A DNA stretch of 64,000 bases from Janthinobacterium sp. 17J80-10 (lineage in GTDB: Bacteria > Pseudomonadota > Gammaproteobacteria > Burkholderiales > Burkholderiaceae_D), in assembly GCF_004114795.1 (NCBI RefSeq), contig NZ_CP035311.1, forward strand, positions 1,364,001 through 1,428,000, given 5' to 3'. Both the position numbers and the translations under genes were made by a program. Below are positions 37,150 through 47,116 of the stretch, piece after piece (positions within the stretch are counted from its first letter, which is position 1; each line of letters starts with the position of its first letter). Below the pieces are notes generated by a model. That model saw only the letters and a program-made list of their open reading frames with translations. It was not told the DNA's origin and did no database searches.

Positions 37150-38712
37150 TTGCCAGACAAGTTGCGGCGCCAGAGAATCCGGCAGATCATGAAGGCCAAG
37201 CATATCCTGCCTGTCGTTATGCTGGTCTTGGCCCTGTTGATCACGTTCCTGTTGGTACGCGATGCACGCCGGGTATCTGAAAAGTATCTGCAGGATGAAT
37301 TCGCTTTCCGTGTACAGGAGATAAACGAAGCGATTTACCGACGCATGCAACTGTATGAACAGGTGCTGCGGGGCACGCAGGGATTGTTTGCGGCATCCGG
37401 GGCAGTCTCCCGCGAAGAATTTCGCAGCTATATCGATACTTTGGATTTGCAAAGAAATTATCCCGGCATTGAAGGCATCGGATTTTCGCTGGTCGTCTCA
37501 CCGGCAGCCAAGCCAGGTCATATTCAGGAAATGCGCAGGAGCGGTTTTCCGCAATACGTCATCAAGCCTGCGGGCGAGCGCGACCTGTATACATCGATCC
37601 TCTATCTGGAACCCTTTTCCGGCCGTAATTTGCATGCGTTCGGTTTCGATATGTATTCGGAGGCGCGCCGCCGCGAAGCAATGGAAAAATCCCGGGACAG
37701 CAACCAGGCCGTCATGTCGAAAAAGACCCGGCTGGTCCAGGAAGTCGAGGTCAATGTCCAGGTGGGATTCCTGATGTATCTGCCGGTGTATCGCTCGGGC
37801 TCGCCCCATGAAACAGTGGAGCAGCGACGCGAGAACCTGATTGGCTGGGTGTATGCGCCGTTTCGCATGAACGATCTCATGCGCGGCATGGAAGGGGTGC
37901 GCACCGGCGAACTGGATGTCGAAATTTATGATGGCGGCAAGCTGGACGATGCCGGGTTGATGTATGACTCGAACCAGGTGGTCAGCGCCATCCGGCATCC
38001 GGGCAGGTTCACGCAGGTGGAGCCATTGCAATTTGCCAGCCACCAATGGCTGGTCGCAATCACCTCCCTGGCGCTATATGAACGGCAGGCAGATGATGGC
38101 AGGGCGGGACTGCTGCTGCGCGGCGGCATCAGCATCAGCCTGCTGCTGTCCATGCTGGCCTGGGTTTTTTTGGACGACAAGGCGCGGGCCTTGCAAGCCG
38201 CCGATCAGGCGATGCAACTGGCCCTTTACGATGCCCTGACCGGTCTGCCCAATCGCAAGCTGCTGTCGGAGCGCCTGGCACTGGCGCTGTCGAAGGCCAA
38301 GCGCGATCACGGCAAGGTTGCGCTGTTGTTCATTGACCTGGACAAGTTCAAGCCGGTCAATGACGAGTACGGCCATGCGATCGGCGATTTGCTGCTGAAG
38401 GACGTGGGCAGGCGCCTGCAGCATTGCATGCGCGAGTCCGACACGGTGGGGCGCATCGGCGGCGACGAATTTGTCGCCATGCTGGGGACGGTCGAGGGCA
38501 GGGAGGGTGCCTGCAAGGCTGCCGATAAAATCCTGCGTGAATTGACCCGCCCGTTCGAGGTCGTCGGACATCGGCTGGAAATCGGCGGCAGCATCGGCGT
38601 TGCCCTGTATCCGGAACATGGCGAGGAGCCGAACGCCTTGCTGAAAAGTGCTGACATGGCCATGTATGAAGCCAAGAACAGCGGACGCGGTACGGTGCGG
38701 TTTGCTTCCTGA
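37150..38712 (+). CDS. CHASE-domain diguanylate cyclase
   Basis: This 520-residue inner-membrane enzyme makes c-di-GMP. After an N-terminal helix (about 15-34) comes a periplasmic CHASE-type sensor (about 70-310; YPGIEGIGFSLVV). A second membrane helix (about 325-345) and a GGDEF domain follow. The active site G437-GDEF is intact, with an RxxD inhibitory site (R428-D431) exactly five residues before it, so product inhibition is expected. There is no EAL domain. TTG at 37150 is chosen because GGAGG lies 7 bases upstream; ATG at 37189 is the alternative. The ligand is unknown. Confidence 0.88.
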   Translation: MPDKLRRQRIRQIMKAKHILPVVMLVLALLITFLLVRDARRVSEKYLQDEFAFRVQEINEAIYRRMQLYEQVLRGTQGLFAASGAVSREEFRSYIDTLDLQRNYPGIEGIGFSLVVSPAAKPGHIQEMRRSGFPQYVIKPAGERDLYTSILYLEPFSGRNLHAFGFDMYSEARRREAMEKSRDSNQAVMSKKTRLVQEVEVNVQVGFLMYLPVYRSGSPHETVEQRRENLIGWVYAPFRMNDLMRGMEGVRTGELDVEIYDGGKLDDAGLMYDSNQVVSAIRHPGRFTQVEPLQFASHQWLVAITSLALYERQADDGRAGLLLRGGISISLLLSMLAWVFLDDKARALQAADQAMQLALYDALTGLPNRKLLSERLALALSKAKRDHGKVALLFIDLDKFKPVNDEYGHAIGDLLLKDVGRRLQHCMRESDTVGRIGGDEFVAMLGTVEGREGACKAADKILRELTRPFEVVGHRLEIGGSIGVALYPEHGEEPNALLKSADMAMYEAKNSGRGTVRFAS

Positions 38713-38830
38713 CAAGGCTTTTCCTGCCTGATCCGGCGGGCGCTTGCGCCCCGGCCACTTCTGGCCTACTATCAGTCTTTTGAAGGCCCGATCATCCGCT
38801 GCGTGCGGATTTTTTATTTTTGGAAATGTG

Positions 38831-39256
38831 ATGGAAATAATCATGGAAAAATCCTTGCCGCCAATCACCGTCTCCAGCCTGGATCTGGAGCGCATCGAGG
38901 AATTGCTGGAAATGGCGTCGTTCAGGAGGCTGCCCGGCATCGATGCGCTCCAGGGCGAACTGGATCGCGCCGCGGTGGTGGACCCGGAAGAAGTGCCGCC
39001 GGATCTGGTGACCATGAATTCGACCGTGGTGGTGCTTGACGAAGACTTGAACAGTCAAAGCGAATTGACCCTGGTGTACCCGAATTCGGCGCAGCAAGCC
39101 AATCCGGTATCGGTGCTGGCGCCGGTCGGCAGCGCCTTGCTTGGCTTGTCGGTCGGCCAGTCGATTGCGTGGCCAGTGCCCAGCGGGCGCGAATTGCACC
39201 TGCGCGTCCTGAGTGTCAAGAACCAGCCTGAGGCCAGCGGCCTGTACTACCGCTGA
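38831..39256 (+). CDS. rnk: Regulator of nucleoside diphosphate kinase (GreA-like)
   Basis: This is a 141-residue Rnk-family protein with a short N-terminal coiled coil and a C-terminal FKBP-like domain that binds RNA polymerase. Family residues include LDLERIEELLE, ALQGELDRA, PPDLVTMNSTVVV and LAPVGSALLGLSVGQSIAWPVPSG. ATG at 38831 and 38843 are both possible; the first is listed. The gene ends at a shared terminator with gdhA. Confidence 0.87.
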   Translation: MEIIMEKSLPPITVSSLDLERIEELLEMASFRRLPGIDALQGELDRAAVVDPEEVPPDLVTMNSTVVVLDEDLNSQSELTLVYPNSAQQANPVSVLAPVGSALLGLSVGQSIAWPVPSGRELHLRVLSVKNQPEASGLYYR

Positions 39257-39286
39257 TCGCTCCTCGCCGCACCCCATGCGTGGTGC

Positions 39287-39325
39287 GAAAAAAACCCGCA
39301 GGCCGTTTCCGGCTGCGGGTTTTTG
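39287..39325. terminator. Bidirectional terminator between rnk and gdhA
   Basis: An AACCCGCA / TGCGGGTT stem, extended inside by GCCG/CGGC, has an A-run on its left and a T-run on its right. It can end both convergent transcripts. Confidence 0.92.
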
Positions 39326-39347
39326 TTTGCCTGTGACGGCCGGGTCG

Positions 39348-40781
<1,434 letters not shown>

Positions 40782-40867
40782 TTAGACTGGAATTTCACTG
40801 CATGAAATGCGCATGAGCGAAAAAATCAAGGCTGAATTCTACGCCAACTTAGTGCATGTCTGCATTG

Positions 40868-40899
40868 TTTTGGTGAATTGACAATAATTCGCACCAAAA
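40868..40899. promoter_or_regulatory. Inverted repeat upstream of gdhA
   Basis: TTTTGGTG (40868-40875) and CACCAAAA (40892-40899) are perfect 8-bp arms. The inner AATT sequences also partly pair. It lies about 170-200 bases upstream of gdhA and just past the mrpG stop. It could be an operator for gdhA or the end of the antiporter transcript. Confidence 0.4.
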
Positions 40900-40906
40900 T
40901 GGCGAT

Positions 40907-41272
40907 CTATTCGGGCGGTTGCGAGGATTTGTTGCCTTTTTGTGGTGCATTTTCGTCAGGCAGGTCGCGATTGCGGTAGAGCGAGGCCTGCATGAGCAGG
41001 ATGGTCGAAATGGGCGAGGTCGTGATCATCAACAGGGCGATCAGTATCTCCTGCAACGCCAGGCGTTCGCCGTGGGCCGCGGCCGCCAGCAGGGAAGCCG
41101 CCAGCACGCATCCCAGTCCAAGAGAGTTGCCCAGTGTCGGCGCATGCATGCGCGAGTGGAAGTCAGGCAGCCGCAGCAAGCCGCTTGATCCGGTCAGGGC
41201 CAGCGCGCTGCCGGTCACCAGCAGCAGCGCAATCGGCAGCGCGGCCCAGAGTGGCAGTTCGGCGCCGCTCAT
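40907..41272 (-). CDS. mrpG: Mrp/Pha cation:proton antiporter subunit G
   Basis: This is a 121-residue membrane subunit of the multisubunit Na+(K+)/H+ antiporter. Three hydrophobic segments cover about 9-105. The family motif GLLRLPDFHSRMHAPTLGNSLG is in the first loop. The tail is polar and probably cytoplasmic. It starts inside the mrpF stop (ATGA overlap) and is last in the operon. Confidence 0.9.
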   Translation of the reverse strand: MSGAELPLWAALPIALLLVTGSALALTGSSGLLRLPDFHSRMHAPTLGNSLGLGCVLAASLLAAAAHGERLALQEILIALLMITTSPISTILLMQASLYRNRDLPDENAPQKGNKSSQPPE

Positions 41273-41553
41273 GGCTCGATCACCTCGCCGCGCAGGAGAA
41301 ATTTCGCCAGCGCCGTGGTGCCGACGAAGCCGAACAGGGCAATCAGCAGGGCGATGTCGAAATAGACGCGCGTGCCGAGCCGGATGCCGAGGGTGAGCAT
41401 CACCAGCATCGCATTGACGTAAAGGGTGTCGAGCGCGAGCACGCGGTCTTGCGCCGCGGGGCCGCGCAACAGCCGCACGGCGGCGCAGCACATGGCCAGC
41501 GCAAAGCCGGTCAGGGCGATCGAGCTTGCCCAGTAGAGCAACAGTTGGCTCAT
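41269..41553 (-). CDS. mrpF: Mrp/Pha cation:proton antiporter subunit F
   Basis: This is a 94-residue membrane subunit with three hydrophobic helices. The family core is LLRGPAAQDRVLALDTLYVNAM in the loop after the first helix, including the conserved Asp-Arg pair. It overlaps mrpE upstream and mrpG downstream by four bases each. Confidence 0.9.
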   Translation of the reverse strand: MSQLLLYWASSIALTGFALAMCCAAVRLLRGPAAQDRVLALDTLYVNAMLVMLTLGIRLGTRVYFDIALLIALFGFVGTTALAKFLLRGEVIEP

Positions 41554-42035
41554 TCGAATATCTCCATCAGGGGGCGTTCGTAATGCAGCTTGATCGTATC
41601 GATCCAGGTCTGCTCGTCCTGCAAGTCCAGCACATGCAGGGTCAGCGTAGCGCCGTCCGGCGAAAGTCCCGCCCATACTGTGCCCGGCGTGGCGGTGACA
41701 ATGCATGCCAGCGCCGCCAGTCCGTGCGGGTCGCGCAGGTCGAGCGGAATATCCATGAAGCCGGCGCTGGATCTGCTGCGCCTGTTGCCGAGGATGATGC
41801 GGGCGACCGCCAGGTTGGAGCGCCCGATGTCCTTGATGACGGTCCATAGCAGCCGGGCGATTGCCAGGGGCTGGCGCACCTGCGCGCGCATCGGCCGCAT
41901 CGATGCGGTAAGCAGGGGTATGCCGATGGCCAGCATGAGTCCCAGCAGGGCGTGTCCCGGGGAAACGCTGTCATTCAGCAGCAGCCACAGGGCAAGCAGA
42001 AAGGCTGCCAGGCGTATTTCGGCAGGAAATTTCAT
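41550..42035 (-). CDS. mrpE: Mrp/Pha cation:proton antiporter subunit E
   Basis: This is a 161-residue subunit with two N-terminal membrane helices (about 8-42) and a cytoplasmic domain. The typical LLWTVIKDIGRSNLAVARIIL and GLAALACIVTATPGTVWA segments are present. It is needed for antiporter assembly in other bacteria. Both neighbouring genes overlap it by four bases. Confidence 0.9.
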   Translation of the reverse strand: MKFPAEIRLAAFLLALWLLLNDSVSPGHALLGLMLAIGIPLLTASMRPMRAQVRQPLAIARLLWTVIKDIGRSNLAVARIILGNRRSRSSAGFMDIPLDLRDPHGLAALACIVTATPGTVWAGLSPDGATLTLHVLDLQDEQTWIDTIKLHYERPLMEIFE

Positions 42036-43669
42036 GGTTGTCCTCCGGAGGCCGCTGTGCCGTTTGCCGATGCCGGCAATACTGCGCTGATGTAAGCCTG
42101 CGGCAAATAGAGCGACTCGCCGGTGGCCTGCAGGTAGCGTACGGCAGGTTCGGCCATCAGCGACAATACGCCTGCCAGCAATATCAGTGCTGCCACAGGC
42201 CCGGCTTCGATCAGGCGCAGGCGCGGCTTGCTGCGCTCGCCGGTCCCCCAGAACAGGCGGCTGCCCATCCGCGACAGCGCGATGATGCCCGCCAGTCCCG
42301 ATGCCAGCACCGCCGCCAGCAGCACCCAGGCCTGCTGTTGTTGCGGGCTAGCCGGCGCCGCGTCGAGCGCTGCAGACAGCATCCAGAATTTGGCGACGAA
42401 TCCCGACAGCGGCGGCATGCCCGTGACCAGCAATGCGCAGGAAGCGAAGCTGAAGCCCAGAAAGGCCATCGCTGCGGGTATGGCGATGCCGACGACGTCA
42501 TCGGGACGGTCCGAATATACCGGGTCGTCGATACCGAACGATTCCATTGTGATGGCCAGCATGTTGGCGCCGTACGACTGGCTGCGTTCGATCATCTCGC
42601 ACAGCATGAAGAAAGCGCCAGTGGCAAGCACCGAGCTGACCAGGTAGAACAGTGTCGATCCCGCCATCGCAGGCCCGCCGATGCCGAAGCCCGCCAGCAG
42701 GGTGCCGGCGGAAACGATGACGCAATAGGCCGTGAGGCGTTGCGGCTTTTGTTCGGTCAGCATGGCCGCCGAGCCAAACAGCAGTGTTACCATGCCGATC
42801 CAGAACAGCCAGTCGCCATTGAATGGTGCCGGCCCGCCATCGGCTGAAAACAGCGTCGTCAGCCGCAGCAGGGAATACACGCCGACCTTGGTCATGATCG
42901 AAAAAATCGCGGCCACCGGCGCGGCTGCCGAGCCGTAGGCATTGGCAAGCCAGAAGTTCAGCGGCCAGACGCCGGCCTTGAGGAGAAAGGCCGTGCCGAG
43001 AATGGCGCAGCCGGCATCCAGCAGGGTGCGTTCGTCACGGGCGAGAGCGGGCAGCCGCACCGCCAGGTCCGCCATGTTGAGCGTGCCGGCGGCGCCGTAG
43101 ATCAGCGCCACGCCGACCAGAAAAACCAGCGAGCCGGCCAGGTTGACGGCGATGTAGTGCATGCCTGCACGCACCCGCAGGATGCCGGAGCCGTGCAGCA
43201 CAAGGCCGTAGGAGGCGGCCAGCAAAACCTCGAAAAATACGAACAGGTTGAACAGGTCGCCCGTCAGGAAGGCGCCATTGAGCCCCATGACCAGGAACTG
43301 GAACAGGGGATGGAAATGCGCGCCCATGCGCTCCCAGCGCGCCAGGGAATACACCACGGATGCCAGCGCCAGCAGGGAACTCACGGTCAGCATGACTGCG
43401 GCCAGGCGGTCGGCGACCAGCACGATGCCGAATGGCGCGCGCCATGCGCCCAGCGAGTAGACGGCAATGCCGTCGGGCCACCAGGCCGGCATGCCGCCAT
43501 TCGCCATCGCCAAAAGGGCAATGGCGATGCCGACCTGCAGCGACGTCGCCGACAAGGCCAGTGCCACGCGTGTGCGGCGCCAGTTGTCACGCAACAGCAG
43601 CATGGCTGCGCCTGCCAGTAGGGGCAGCAGGATCGGCAGGATCGGCAGTTGCAGGATCAGGTCGCTCAC
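42032..43669 (-). CDS. mrpD: Mrp/Pha cation:proton antiporter subunit D
   Basis: This is a 545-residue polytopic protein homologous to complex I subunits NuoM/NuoN. About 14 hydrophobic helices are visible. Antiporter-like motifs are FFEVLLAASYGLVLHG (conserved Glu in helix 5) and LLKAGVWPLNFWLANAYGSAAAPVAA (conserved Lys in helix 7). GTG at 43669 is the start because it overlaps the mrpC stop as GTGA; the open frame upstream lies within mrpC. Confidence 0.93.
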   Translation of the reverse strand: MSDLILQLPILPILLPLLAGAAMLLLRDNWRRTRVALALSATSLQVGIAIALLAMANGGMPAWWPDGIAVYSLGAWRAPFGIVLVADRLAAVMLTVSSLLALASVVYSLARWERMGAHFHPLFQFLVMGLNGAFLTGDLFNLFVFFEVLLAASYGLVLHGSGILRVRAGMHYIAVNLAGSLVFLVGVALIYGAAGTLNMADLAVRLPALARDERTLLDAGCAILGTAFLLKAGVWPLNFWLANAYGSAAAPVAAIFSIMTKVGVYSLLRLTTLFSADGGPAPFNGDWLFWIGMVTLLFGSAAMLTEQKPQRLTAYCVIVSAGTLLAGFGIGGPAMAGSTLFYLVSSVLATGAFFMLCEMIERSQSYGANMLAITMESFGIDDPVYSDRPDDVVGIAIPAAMAFLGFSFASCALLVTGMPPLSGFVAKFWMLSAALDAAPASPQQQQAWVLLAAVLASGLAGIIALSRMGSRLFWGTGERSKPRLRLIEAGPVAALILLAGVLSLMAEPAVRYLQATGESLYLPQAYISAVLPASANGTAASGGQP

Positions 43670-44010
43670 TGGTCCGGTTCCTCGCCGTCGACATGGTCGG
43701 TGCCGGTCAGGCCGCGCGCGCCCAGGAGCACCACCAGGAACAGTGCGGTGGTGGCGAAGCTGATCACGATGGCGGTCAGTACCAGCGCCTGCGGCACCGG
43801 GTCGGCATAACGCGCCGGGTCCGATGGGTGCGCGGGATCGATGATCGGCGCGCCGCCCACCGTCAGGCGTCCCATCGCAAAAATGAACAGATTGACGGCA
43901 TATGACAGCAGCGACAGGCCCATGATCAACTGGAAAGTGCGCGGTCGCAATACCAGCCACACGCCCGAGCCTGCGAGGACGCCGACGGCCAGTGCATAGA
44001 TGATTTCCAT
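43666..44010 (-). CDS. mrpC: Mrp/Pha cation:proton antiporter subunit C
   Basis: This is a 114-residue NuoK-like subunit with three transmembrane helices. The family features are SGVWLVLRPRTFQLIMGLSLLSYAVNLFIF, a short polar loop with the conserved DPVPQALVLTAIVI, and a polar tail. Two adjacent ATGs (44013 and 44010) exist. AGGAGG is better spaced for 44010, while 44013 gives a perfect ATGA overlap with mrpA. Confidence 0.92.
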   Translation of the reverse strand: MEIIYALAVGVLAGSGVWLVLRPRTFQLIMGLSLLSYAVNLFIFAMGRLTVGGAPIIDPAHPSDPARYADPVPQALVLTAIVISFATTALFLVVLLGARGLTGTDHVDGEEPDQ

Positions 44011-46955
44011 CATTCCTCCTTTGTTGTGGCGGCGGGCGGCAGGTTGGCGAAGGGCTGCAGGGTCATGCCTGCCAGCCTGGCCGCCGCCGGCAGGCGCTGG
44101 CGCCGGCGCAGCGACTGGTGCGCCAGCGCCACGAGAATCAGGGCGGCGGCGCCGATCACGAGGAGGTAGACGCCGAGGTCGAACAACAGCACGGTAGACA
44201 GGTGCAGCTCGCCGATCAAGGGAATTTGCGGGTGCCAGGCCATGGATGCCAGGAAGGGTCGGGTCGCCAGCCATGCCGACAGGCCGGCAGCGACGGCGCA
44301 CAGCAAGCCCCAGCCAATCCAGTACTGCGGCCGCAGGCGCGCGCGCGATTCCGCCCAGAGCGTGCCGCTGCCAAGGTATTGCAGGATCATGGCGGTCGCC
44401 ATGACCAGGCCGCCGACGAAACCGCCGCCCGGAGAATCATGGCCGCGCAACAGATAAAACAGCGAAATCATGCCCGCCACCGGCAGCAACAGTCGCATCA
44501 GCAGCGCCGGCAGCATCATGACGCCGTCTGGCAATGCCGCGCGCGGATCGGTGGGCGCAGGGCGCTCGCCTTCGCGCTGCTGGCGCGGCAAGGCAATGCT
44601 TTCTTCGGCCGGCCGGAAACGCCGCAGCAACGCGTATACCGTCAGGGCAACGATGCCCAGCACGGTGATTTCTCCCATCGTGTCAAAGCCGCGAAAATCG
44701 ACCAGGATCACGTTGATGACATTGGCGCCGCCGCCCAGCGGCACCGAATTTTCGACGAAGAAAGAGGCAATGCCATGGCCAGGTTGCTGCCGCAGCACCG
44801 CATAGGTGAGGAGCGCAAGCCCCAGTCCCGCGGCGCAGGCCGTCAACAGGTCGCGCAGACGGCGCGCGCGGGTGCGCAGGTCGATTTCGTCTGATTGCCC
44901 ATCGTCGGCTTGCTTGCGCCGCGGTAGCCAGCGTAGACCGAGCAAAAGCAATACCACCGTCACGACTTCGACCGCCAGTTGCGTCAATGCCAGGTCGGGG
45001 GCGGAAAACCACGCAAAGGTGAGGCTGGTGGCGAGGCCGGCGCCACCGACCATGATCAGTGCGGCAAGGCGGTGGTATTTCGCCTGGGTGGCGGCGCCGA
45101 CGGCGCAGGCGGCCCCGATCAGCCAGACCAGCGCGAAAGCCGGATCGATGCCTGTCAGCCTCAGATTGGCTGCTGGCAAGCCATCCTGGCGCAACGCAAA
45201 CAGGGCCGAGCCGCCTGTCGCCAGCAGCAGCAACAGCAATTGCACCTGGAGTCGCACGGTGGACAGGGTCCTGGTCAGTCCGCCGGCGAAGCTGGTACAC
45301 CGGTCGAGCAGGGATTCGAAGATGCGCTTGCCATCCAGTTGATAGCCCGGTACGACGGCAGCGGCCAGGCGCCGCAGGCGCAGCCGCAAGCCCAGGTAAA
45401 GCGCAATGCCGCCCGCCATGGCCAGCAGGCTCATGGCCAGGGGCAGGTTGAACCCATGCCAGACTGCCAGGCTATGGGGCGGCATGTCCGGGCCCAGGAC
45501 CGAGGCCGCAGCGGTATCCAGGAAAGGGCCGATGGTTTGTGCGGGGAAAATGCCGACGACCAGGCAGGTCAGCACCAGCAGTGCGCTGGGCAGCAGCATC
45601 CAGCGTGGCGCCTCGTGCGGAACGCGCGGCAAATCCTGTGCCGGTGGTCCGAAAAAAACTTGCAGGATGAAGCGCAGCGAATACGCGACGCTGAACATCG
45701 AGGCGATGACGGCGATGACCGGCAAGCCGATGCGCGCAGCCATGTTGCCGCTGACGAAGACCGTTTCGGTAAAAAACATTTCTTTCGAAATGAACCCGTT
45801 CAGCAGGGGCACGCCCGCCATGGCCGCAGCGGCTACCACGGCCAGAAGCGCCGTGATGGGCATGACGTCGCGCAGGCCGGATAGCCGTGTCAGGTTGCGC
45901 GTGCCGGTCTCATGGTCGACGATGCCCGCTGCCATGAAAAGCGATGCCTTGAATGTGGCATGGTTGGCGATATGGAAAATGGCCGCCAGCAGGGCCAGCG
46001 GGCTGTTCAAGCCCAGCAGCAGGGTGATCAGACCCAGGTGGCTGATCGTCGAGTACGCCAGCACGCCTTTCATGTCTTTCTGGAACATCGCCGCGTAGGC
46101 GCCCAGCACCAGCGAGCACAGGCCGGCGCCGCCGATCAGCCAGAACCAGGCTTCGGTGCCGGACAATACCGGCCAAAGCCGCACCAGCAGAAAGACGCCT
46201 GTCTTGACCATGGTGGCGGAGTGCAAATAGGCCGATACCGGCGTCGGCGCCGCCATGGCATGCGGCAGCCAGAAATGAAAAGGCACCTGGGCGCTCTTGG
46301 TCAGCGCGCCCAGGCCCACCAGCAGCAGCACCGCCATGTACCAGGGATGGTCGCGCAGGAGGTCGCCCGATGCCAGCACCGTATCCAGGTCATAGCTGCC
46401 GACGATGCGGCCGATCAGCAGGACGCCTGCCAGCAGGCACAAGCCGCCGCCGGCGGTGACTGTCAGGGCCATGCGGGCGCCGCGCCGCGCATCGACACGG
46501 TGGTGCCAGTATCCAATGAGCAGGAAGGAAGCAAGGCTGGTCAATTCCCAAAACAGCACCAGCTGGATCAGGTTGCCTGACAAGACGACGCCCAGCATGG
46601 CGCCCATGAATGCCAGGAGAAATGAAAAGAAGCGCGGCACCGGGTCTTGCGGCGACATGTAGTACCGCGCATACAGCACCACCAGCGCGCCCATGGCACT
46701 GACCAGCATGGCGAACAGCCAGGCGTAGCCATCCATGCGCAAGGTGAATTCCAGCCCCAGCGCGGGCGCCCAGTTGAATGTGGCGCGCAGCACGCCGCCG
46801 TCGGCAATTGCCGGGTAGAGGCTACCGATGACCGTGCAGCAGCCGAGCGCCACGGCACCGGCCAGCCATGCTTCGGCATTGCGCGAATGGCGTGGCATTG
46901 CTCCCGCCAGCAGGCAGCCGATGAGCGGAAGCAGGAGGATCCAGGCGAGCGACAT
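44010..46955 (-). CDS. mrpA: Mrp/Pha antiporter fused subunits A and B
   Basis: This is a 981-residue membrane protein, NuoL-like in its N-terminal half, with about 20 hydrophobic helices. The conserved Glu is in LFWELTSLASFLLIGYWHH and the conserved Lys in ALTKSAQVPFHFWLPHAM, followed by PTPVSAYLHSATMVKTG. The C-terminal 200 residues (FRGFDTMGEITVLGI, then PVAGMISLFYLLRGHDSPGGGFVGGL) are the MrpB-like part, so separate mrpB is absent. This is the PhaAB type. A GTG upstream at 46979 is a possible alternative start. It is the first gene of the six-gene operon. Confidence 0.93.
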   Translation of the reverse strand: MSLAWILLLPLIGCLLAGAMPRHSRNAEAWLAGAVALGCCTVIGSLYPAIADGGVLRATFNWAPALGLEFTLRMDGYAWLFAMLVSAMGALVVLYARYYMSPQDPVPRFFSFLLAFMGAMLGVVLSGNLIQLVLFWELTSLASFLLIGYWHHRVDARRGARMALTVTAGGGLCLLAGVLLIGRIVGSYDLDTVLASGDLLRDHPWYMAVLLLVGLGALTKSAQVPFHFWLPHAMAAPTPVSAYLHSATMVKTGVFLLVRLWPVLSGTEAWFWLIGGAGLCSLVLGAYAAMFQKDMKGVLAYSTISHLGLITLLLGLNSPLALLAAIFHIANHATFKASLFMAAGIVDHETGTRNLTRLSGLRDVMPITALLAVVAAAAMAGVPLLNGFISKEMFFTETVFVSGNMAARIGLPVIAVIASMFSVAYSLRFILQVFFGPPAQDLPRVPHEAPRWMLLPSALLVLTCLVVGIFPAQTIGPFLDTAAASVLGPDMPPHSLAVWHGFNLPLAMSLLAMAGGIALYLGLRLRLRRLAAAVVPGYQLDGKRIFESLLDRCTSFAGGLTRTLSTVRLQVQLLLLLLATGGSALFALRQDGLPAANLRLTGIDPAFALVWLIGAACAVGAATQAKYHRLAALIMVGGAGLATSLTFAWFSAPDLALTQLAVEVVTVVLLLLGLRWLPRRKQADDGQSDEIDLRTRARRLRDLLTACAAGLGLALLTYAVLRQQPGHGIASFFVENSVPLGGGANVINVILVDFRGFDTMGEITVLGIVALTVYALLRRFRPAEESIALPRQQREGERPAPTDPRAALPDGVMMLPALLMRLLLPVAGMISLFYLLRGHDSPGGGFVGGLVMATAMILQYLGSGTLWAESRARLRPQYWIGWGLLCAVAAGLSAWLATRPFLASMAWHPQIPLIGELHLSTVLLFDLGVYLLVIGAAALILVALAHQSLRRRQRLPAAARLAGMTLQPFANLPPAATTKEE

Positions 46956-47028
46956 GAGTGGGGCAATCCTTTCCGTGACACGGGCATTTTGCCGAACCGA
47001 TGAGCAGCGATGTTGCGATAAACTAGCG

Positions 47029-47059
47029 TGCCGTGCGCGCGCCTCGGGCGCGCACGGCA
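47029..47059. terminator. 12-bp GC-rich hairpin between mltB and mrpA
   Basis: Perfect arms TGCCGTGCGCGC (47029-47040) and GCGCGCACGGCA (47048-47059) have a 7-base loop. There is no strong T-run. It separates the moxR-mltB operon from the antiporter operon and lies 74 bases before mrpA. Confidence 0.6.
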
Positions 47060-47116
47060 TTTATCCGCACACGATGTTCACACCATGTTAACAGACGTAC
47101 GGAAAAAATGTGCGCG

